64,000 nt of DNA, from the NCBI RefSeq assembly GCF_026212465.1, contig NC_080063.1, forward strand, positions 19,835,297 to 19,899,296, written 5' to 3'. This stretch comes from Amaranthus tricolor. Lineage: Eukaryota > Streptophyta > Magnoliopsida > Caryophyllales > Amaranthaceae. A program made the position numbers and the translations under genes. The notes beneath the pieces were generated by a model, which saw only the letters and a program-made list of their open reading frames with translations, ran no database searches and had not been told where the DNA came from. Below, in pieces: positions 60,404 to 64,000 of the stretch. Within the stretch, counting starts at the first letter, position 1. Each line of letters begins with the position of its first letter.

Positions 60404-61307
60404 AACTAAATTACACATGATTGGAACTTATCACTCGTTATTAGAAACATTTCTTACCCTTTATTGGAGCTTAATATCTTCTAATACTTTATAATTATCT
60501 GCCTTAATTGGAGCTTATCATCCTGATTAAAACCATGTATTCTTGATTGAAACTTAGTTTTTAGACTTCAAAGATTTATCCTATTGATTCACACTTATCA
60601 CCCTTAATTGGAATTCATTGATTCATAACAGTAGATTATAAAAAGGCAGCTTGATGCATAATGCAACATCAAGGGTCCCATCACAAGGGTGTAATGGAGG
60701 CAAACCTTCCCTTGTAGATAGTGTTTTGCGAAAGGTTGCTTTCAAGACTTGAACTTATTATAGTACTTATATTCGACCAAGGTGTTGTTCACTTCACCCT
60801 AACTTTGACTAGACTAGGCAAACTTATATTTACTACACTTCACATACTTTTACTAATTCTTACATTATAAATTTTTACTCAATTCAAACTTTTGCAATCT
60901 AAATGAACTTAATTTCACAGATGATCATTGTTCTTACGTGAAATTCAAGCAAAAATCATCAAATAAATTTGATGAATTAAAATTGAATAGTCTACCAACA
61001 TTAAACCCTAAATAGAATAAAAATTATGAAATTCTAAATAAAAGGCAGTAAACCTAATTCAATCACCGAAAAAAGTCGAAAATTCGAAGCAATATACCAC
61101 CAAATTCAAGTCAGTTAGTTAAATCATGAAGTATCATAAATTCACGAAACTATAAGGAATTGTGACAAATCGATTACAGAAAAACCAAGAGATTAAACTG
61201 TGAAAGATGTTAAATGCGTGAGTTGTATAGAGAAATTGATAATTTACCTGTTTGTAGCAAAGAAAATGTTGAACGCTTTTGTTTTTCGCGCTGATAAAAG
61301 GAAGGGT
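60404..61307. other. intergenic DNA
   Basis: This continues the sequence interrupted at 44269 by the copia insertion. Repeated TTGGAGCTTAT / TTGGAACTTAT words occur at 60420-60620, a weak irregular repeat of unknown meaning. No gene seen. Confidence 0.4.
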
Positions 61308-61905
61308 TGTTTGGCGAAAATTTGAAATAGATAAGATTAGTTATAAAAAAAAGCACAAAATAAGAGCAAAATCAACTTATTTCCAAATGTAAGCGCCTCT
61401 AACCCCAGAGCTCAGGTTTGGTGCTGTTCACAGTTAGTAACTGCGAACAGAGGCAAACTGGTCAAAAAAAGTCAACCAAGCTGTTCTCACATACTAAGTG
61501 CTAACAAAGGAAAACCTGGTCAAACAGGGTTTACTCCCTGTTCACAGTTAGTAACTGCGAATAGGAGGTTGACTCTGTTTGACCAGATTCCTCTGTTCGC
61601 AGCTAGAAAGAAGTTGTTGTATTTAGGGACGTATTTAAGGACATACATGTTCGCACTTACTAACTACGAACATGTGATTTGGTAAAAAAAAAGTCAACAA
61701 CCCTGTTCATAGTTAATAAGTGCGAATAGCTTCTTTAACTTTTTTTTTAATAAACCACTTGTTCGCAGTTAGTAAGTGCGAACAAACCCATACCTCAGGT
61801 TTGAGATTTAGGCGCTTACATTTGGAAATAAGTTGATTTTGTTCTTATTTGGTGCATTTTTTTTTATAATTAATCTTATTAACTTCAAATTTTCTTGTTT
61901 GACTA
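61308..61905. mobile_element. foldback MITE with inner palindrome array
   Basis: Arms at 61333-61398 and 61810-61877 are inverted copies over about 66 bp (both hold AAATCAACTTATTTCCAAATG followed by TAAGCGCCT when read inward), and weaker matching (GAAAATTTGAA) extends outward. AGGAAGG stands near both outer borders, perhaps a target duplication. Between the arms lies an array of palindromes. No protein is encoded. Confidence 0.75.
61424..61785. repeat. palindrome array with GTTCGCA...TGCGAAC arms
   Basis: Copies of a 25-29 bp imperfect palindrome, with arms GTTCGCA and TGCGAAC around a GTTAGTAA-like core, lie near 61424, 61481, 61538, 61592 (half), 61646, 61703 and 61759. Spacing is about 54-57 bp. 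TTTGACCAG / GTCAACC words alternate with them. Confidence 0.9.
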
Positions 61906-62049
61906 GGAAGGAGGGAAAAATTTGAAACCGATAATATGTTGTTTGGGCTTCTCATGATATATTGTTGTGCCTGTCCAAGATGAAGTTATAAGAAAATTTG
62001 AAAAAAAAAAGATTATTTAACAACTTAATTCTAAAAATGAGCTTCGTAA

Positions 62050-62070
62050 AAACTTATTTCCCAAAATAAG
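62050..62070. repeat. short match to the arm of the 61.3-kb foldback element
   Basis: ACTTATTTCCCAAAATAAGCG resembles the ACTTATTTCCAAATGTAAGCG inner arm at 61376-61396 (shown here in parts: ACTTATTTCC and TAAGCG shared). It may mark a related element end next to the second array. Confidence 0.45.
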
Positions 62071-62096
62071 CGTCCGTACTTCCAAGCCGTGTTAAA

Positions 62097-62285
62097 TCGC
62101 TGTTATTAACAGCGAAAGATCCAAAAAAAAAATTAAAGGTTAAAGTCGCTGTTACTAACAGCGACTGAATGAGTTGACTGGTCAACTCCTTTAGTCGCTG
62201 TTACTAACAGCGACTTAAGGAGTTGACCAGTCAACTCAATCAGTCGCTGTTAGTAACAACGACTTTAACCTGTAATTTTTTTTTT
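62097..62285. repeat. palindrome array with GTCGCTGTTA...TAACAGCGAC arms
   Basis: Palindromes stand at 62097-62115, 62144-62166, 62193-62215 and 62242-62264. Two are perfect apart from the centre, and the last has one change. GAGTTGAC(T/C)-type palindromes (62171-62188 and 62220-62237) alternate with them. The whole 62130-62285 block is an inverted repeat centred near 62204, with AAAAAATTA-(A/C)AGGTTAAAG at both outer ends. Period is 49 bp. Confidence 0.92.
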
Positions 62286-62304
62286 GGAGAACTAAAGTAG
62301 CCGT

Positions 62305-62400
62305 TGGTAATTTAGAAAAATAGCCGTTAGGAACGTGAAAATAGCCGTTGTAATGATGTTCTATAAATAGCTTCATCATTTTCCATACTTCATTATACCC
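62305..62400 (+). promoter_or_regulatory. TAGCCGTT repeats and TATA box before the GRF frame
   Basis: TAGCCGTT occurs three times at about 62309, 62332 and 62353, with TATAAATAG just after at about 62362. This looks like a core promoter for the reading frame beginning near 62539. The same TAGCCGTTGG word is common in plant DNA-transposon promoters, from memory. Confidence 0.45.
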
Positions 62401-62538
62401 ATTTTACATCATTCTTCTTCTTTTCAATCAATTTTTAAAGGTAACATAAGGTATTATGTTAGTTTTAATGTCAATTTATAAATGTTAATATTATTTTTGA
62501 AAGTTTACTTACGTTTGTATATTATATGTGTTATGTAG

Positions 62539-62833
62539 ATGTCAAAGGAGCATTGTGTTGAAGAGCTCTGTGATTGTGGTTATGAAGTTGAGATTAATAC
62601 AGCGTGAATTTGTTGCTTGCCCTTTCTACTCGGTTGGCGGATTAGGATGCACATACTTTCGATGGATTGCTCCGGAGGGTATAAAATGGCAGAGAGACTT
62701 AATAATACGGCTTGAAAAGGAAAAACAAGAGCTTAAAGATGAGGTAATTAATCTAAAGAGACAAATGGATGATATGGCACATAGGAAAGAAGAGACTGAA
62801 AGGATTATGAGAAAGTTGAAGAAGCCTTCTTAG
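62539..62833 (+). pseudogene. GRF-type zinc-finger protein with coiled-coil tail, frameshifted
   Basis: From the ATG at 62539, frame one reads MSKEHCVEELCDCGYEVEIN then TA and a stop. The continuation is in the frame of 62528-62833: REFVACPFYSVGGLGCTYFRWI, then a charged coiled-coil-like stretch (LEKEKQELKDEVINLKRQM) to the stop at 62833. Together these are the two halves of a plant GRF zinc finger (C-x-C-G ... C-P-F-Y ... C-x-Y-F-x-W), with the middle shortened. A TTATGTAG acceptor-like word lies just before the ATG and a GTAACATAAG donor-like word near 62441, so a leader intron is possible. Such small GRF proteins are often tied to DNA transposons; function here is unknown. Confidence 0.55.
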
Positions 62834-63400
62834 TTAGTGACGGTAGTTTAACTTAACGAATGAAGTATGTAATTTGATATGGATTTGTTGAACTTGATTG
62901 AAAATGTGTTGAATGTTCGATAGCAACATCCTTATTTGAATATGATCGTTTGTTTGTTTTTGATTAAATTCATACTGCATTCTTGGCGGAATGATTCATC
63001 GCCGAAAAGTCTCAGTACTTAACATCAATTCATTCATAATAAACGTGTGATACTACTTTTAAAATATATACATCTATATATATGTTACAATTTACACACA
63101 AAAGCCCAACTGTTACAAATATTGAGTATGTACAAATGTTCAATAATTACAAACAGTTTTCAAGGAGCAACGATTATTGAAATGTTTCCTAAGGTCATGT
63201 CATTAGCAAGAGCCTCCTCGTCAACAACCAAATCATCCTCAGAAGGAGCTTCAACGAATTCATTACTCTCACTATTAACATCATCCCAAGGCTCATTTGT
63301 ATCTTCTAAGTTAAAAGTATCATCATTTGAGACTTGAAATTGAAGTTGATTGGGTTCATTAGAAGGACAAGAGGAAGATGGCAAAAGGGATTTTGGGTTT
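62834..63400. other. intergenic; one weak acidic minus-strand frame
   Basis: The minus frame 63160-63384 (74 aa, Asp/Glu/Asn-rich, starting MPSSSCPSNEPNQ) has no recognised domain. It could be a small exon linked to the broken GRF unit, or chance. Confidence 0.3.
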
Positions 63401-63409
63401 CTTGGGTAG

Positions 63410-64000
63410 GTGATATGTGTATTTTATATATTATTTTCTACCATGCCCCCATTGTATTTACATAGCATTTCTCACGTATTTTGCTCAATTTTCTATTGGT
63501 TTTTATGCTTGATTGGAGTGTTTGTTTCTTATCTATTTTGTAGGTACAAAGCTCTAATTATACTAGGAATCGACTCTTGGAGCGAGATTTGCAAGTTGGA
63601 AGGTCATAAGCTACTCAAAGGTCATTTTTGTGCTGACCAGGTCTCATACCCGGGTGGGTTTCCTCATACCCGGCCGGGTGAGCCTCTCATACCCGGGTGG
63701 GTTTCCACATACCCGGCCGGGTTTGCACTTGATACTTAGAAGAATTTGAAGACGCTATTTGGAGGAAAAAGTTGCCACACGGACCCGGCCGGGTTTCTAC
63801 ATACCCGGCCGGGTGAGCCTCTCATACCCGGGCGGGTTTCCACATACCCGGCCGGGTGAGCCTCTCATACCCGGGCGGGTTTCCACATACCCGGCCGGGT
63901 TTACTCCTGAACTTAGAAACTTTTTGATCTTTGAGATTTAGTTATGCCTCGTACCCGGCCGGGTTTCCACATACCCGGCCGGGTCAAGCAGTTTTTTTTT
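63410..64000 (+). mobile_element. probable LTR-retrotransposon fragment, runs off the window
   Basis: The T-rich tract with TTTGCTCAATTTTCTATTGG and TATTTTGTAGGTACAAA, followed by an oligo-GC palindrome array, resembles the region after the coding part of plant Athila/Tat-type gypsy elements. No domain is visible to confirm it. The open frames 63410-63739 and 63759-63941 are products of the repeat. Confidence 0.3.
63648..63984. repeat. array of ACCCGGCCGGGT palindromes
   Basis: Eight ACCCGGCCGGGT 12-mers (about 63668, 63711, 63783, 63803, 63846, 63889, 63953 and 63973) alternate in part with four ACCCGGG(T/C)GGGT variants (about 63648, 63691, 63826 and 63869). The main unit is 43 bp, with sites 20 and 23 bp apart. 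The array is strikingly CpG-rich in AT-rich surroundings. Confidence 0.95.

Noticed and set aside
63648..63984. CRISPR-like regular palindromic repeats
   Set aside because: Spacers are themselves repeated, the sites are 12 bp, and the host is eukaryotic.
1..64000. tRNA genes, microRNA precursors or organelle DNA insertions
   Set aside because: I saw no convincing cloverleaf, known plastid or mitochondrial gene text, or miRNA-like hairpin outside the transposon palindromes; a tRNAscan-type search would be needed to exclude them.

Overview
The window reads as nuclear DNA of a flowering plant. It is AT-rich and has three short intronless plant transcription-factor or ubiquitin-ligase genes standing far apart in dense transposon sequence. 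The element types seen (Tekay chromovirus, Ty1/copia, Cassandra with a 5S rRNA-like LTR, Stowaway MITEs with a mariner-like relative, Mutator-like, CACTA, RTE-type LINE) are all typical of dicots. A Caryophyllales/Amaranthaceae host such as spinach or beet is my impression only; nothing here proves it.

Host genes. Three look intact: a C2H2 zinc-finger repressor with an EAR tail (8348-8827, +), a RING-H2 E3 ubiquitin ligase (16030-17349, +) and a group-S-like bZIP factor (42328-42882, +). Each has a plausible TATA box upstream. They do not form a pathway; two are nuclear regulators and one is a protein-turnover enzyme.

1-8.2 kb: the 3' part of a broken RTE-type LINE (-), then a mariner-like element (about 1189-8164) whose transposase is frameshifted and has lost two of its three catalytic aspartates. 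A 3.5-kb solo LTR of the Tekay family (1363-4911) is nested inside it. The right end of the mariner element lies about 180 bp upstream of the zinc-finger ATG. 9-15.5 kb: Stowaway MITEs and a 3.1-kb CACTA element (11067-14167) with a CAA target duplication. 21.8-22.3 kb: a copia-type solo LTR (TSD CTCCT) with five 30-bp repeats in its U3.

23.4-29.3 kb: a complete but decayed Mutator-like element with a 9-bp target duplication (TAATAGTTA) at 23427-23435 and 29256-29264. It carries two convergent genes, as MuDR does. One is a plant mobile domain (PMD) gene (+). The other (-) is a transposase with FAR1-like, MULE, SWIM, RS-rich and OTU-protease parts. The first intron of the transposase gene holds an array of alternating palindromes. 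This is the most unusual system in the window.

29.3-42.2 kb: mostly AT-rich intergenic DNA with MITEs and no gene I can support. 44.3-60.4 kb: a 16-kb nest. An old copia element (TSD ATCAA, LTRs 44275-44459 and 60215-60398) was hit by a Cassandra TRIM LTR (57476-57746) and by a very young, apparently intact 12-kb Tekay chromovirus (45082-57142). The Tekay element is flanked by an abnormal 231-bp duplication of copia sequence instead of the usual 5 bp, and its outer LTR lacks its last six bases.

61.3-64 kb: three further palindrome arrays of different sequence but similar alternating layout, one of them just upstream of a broken GRF zinc-finger reading frame. The last one runs off the end of the window.
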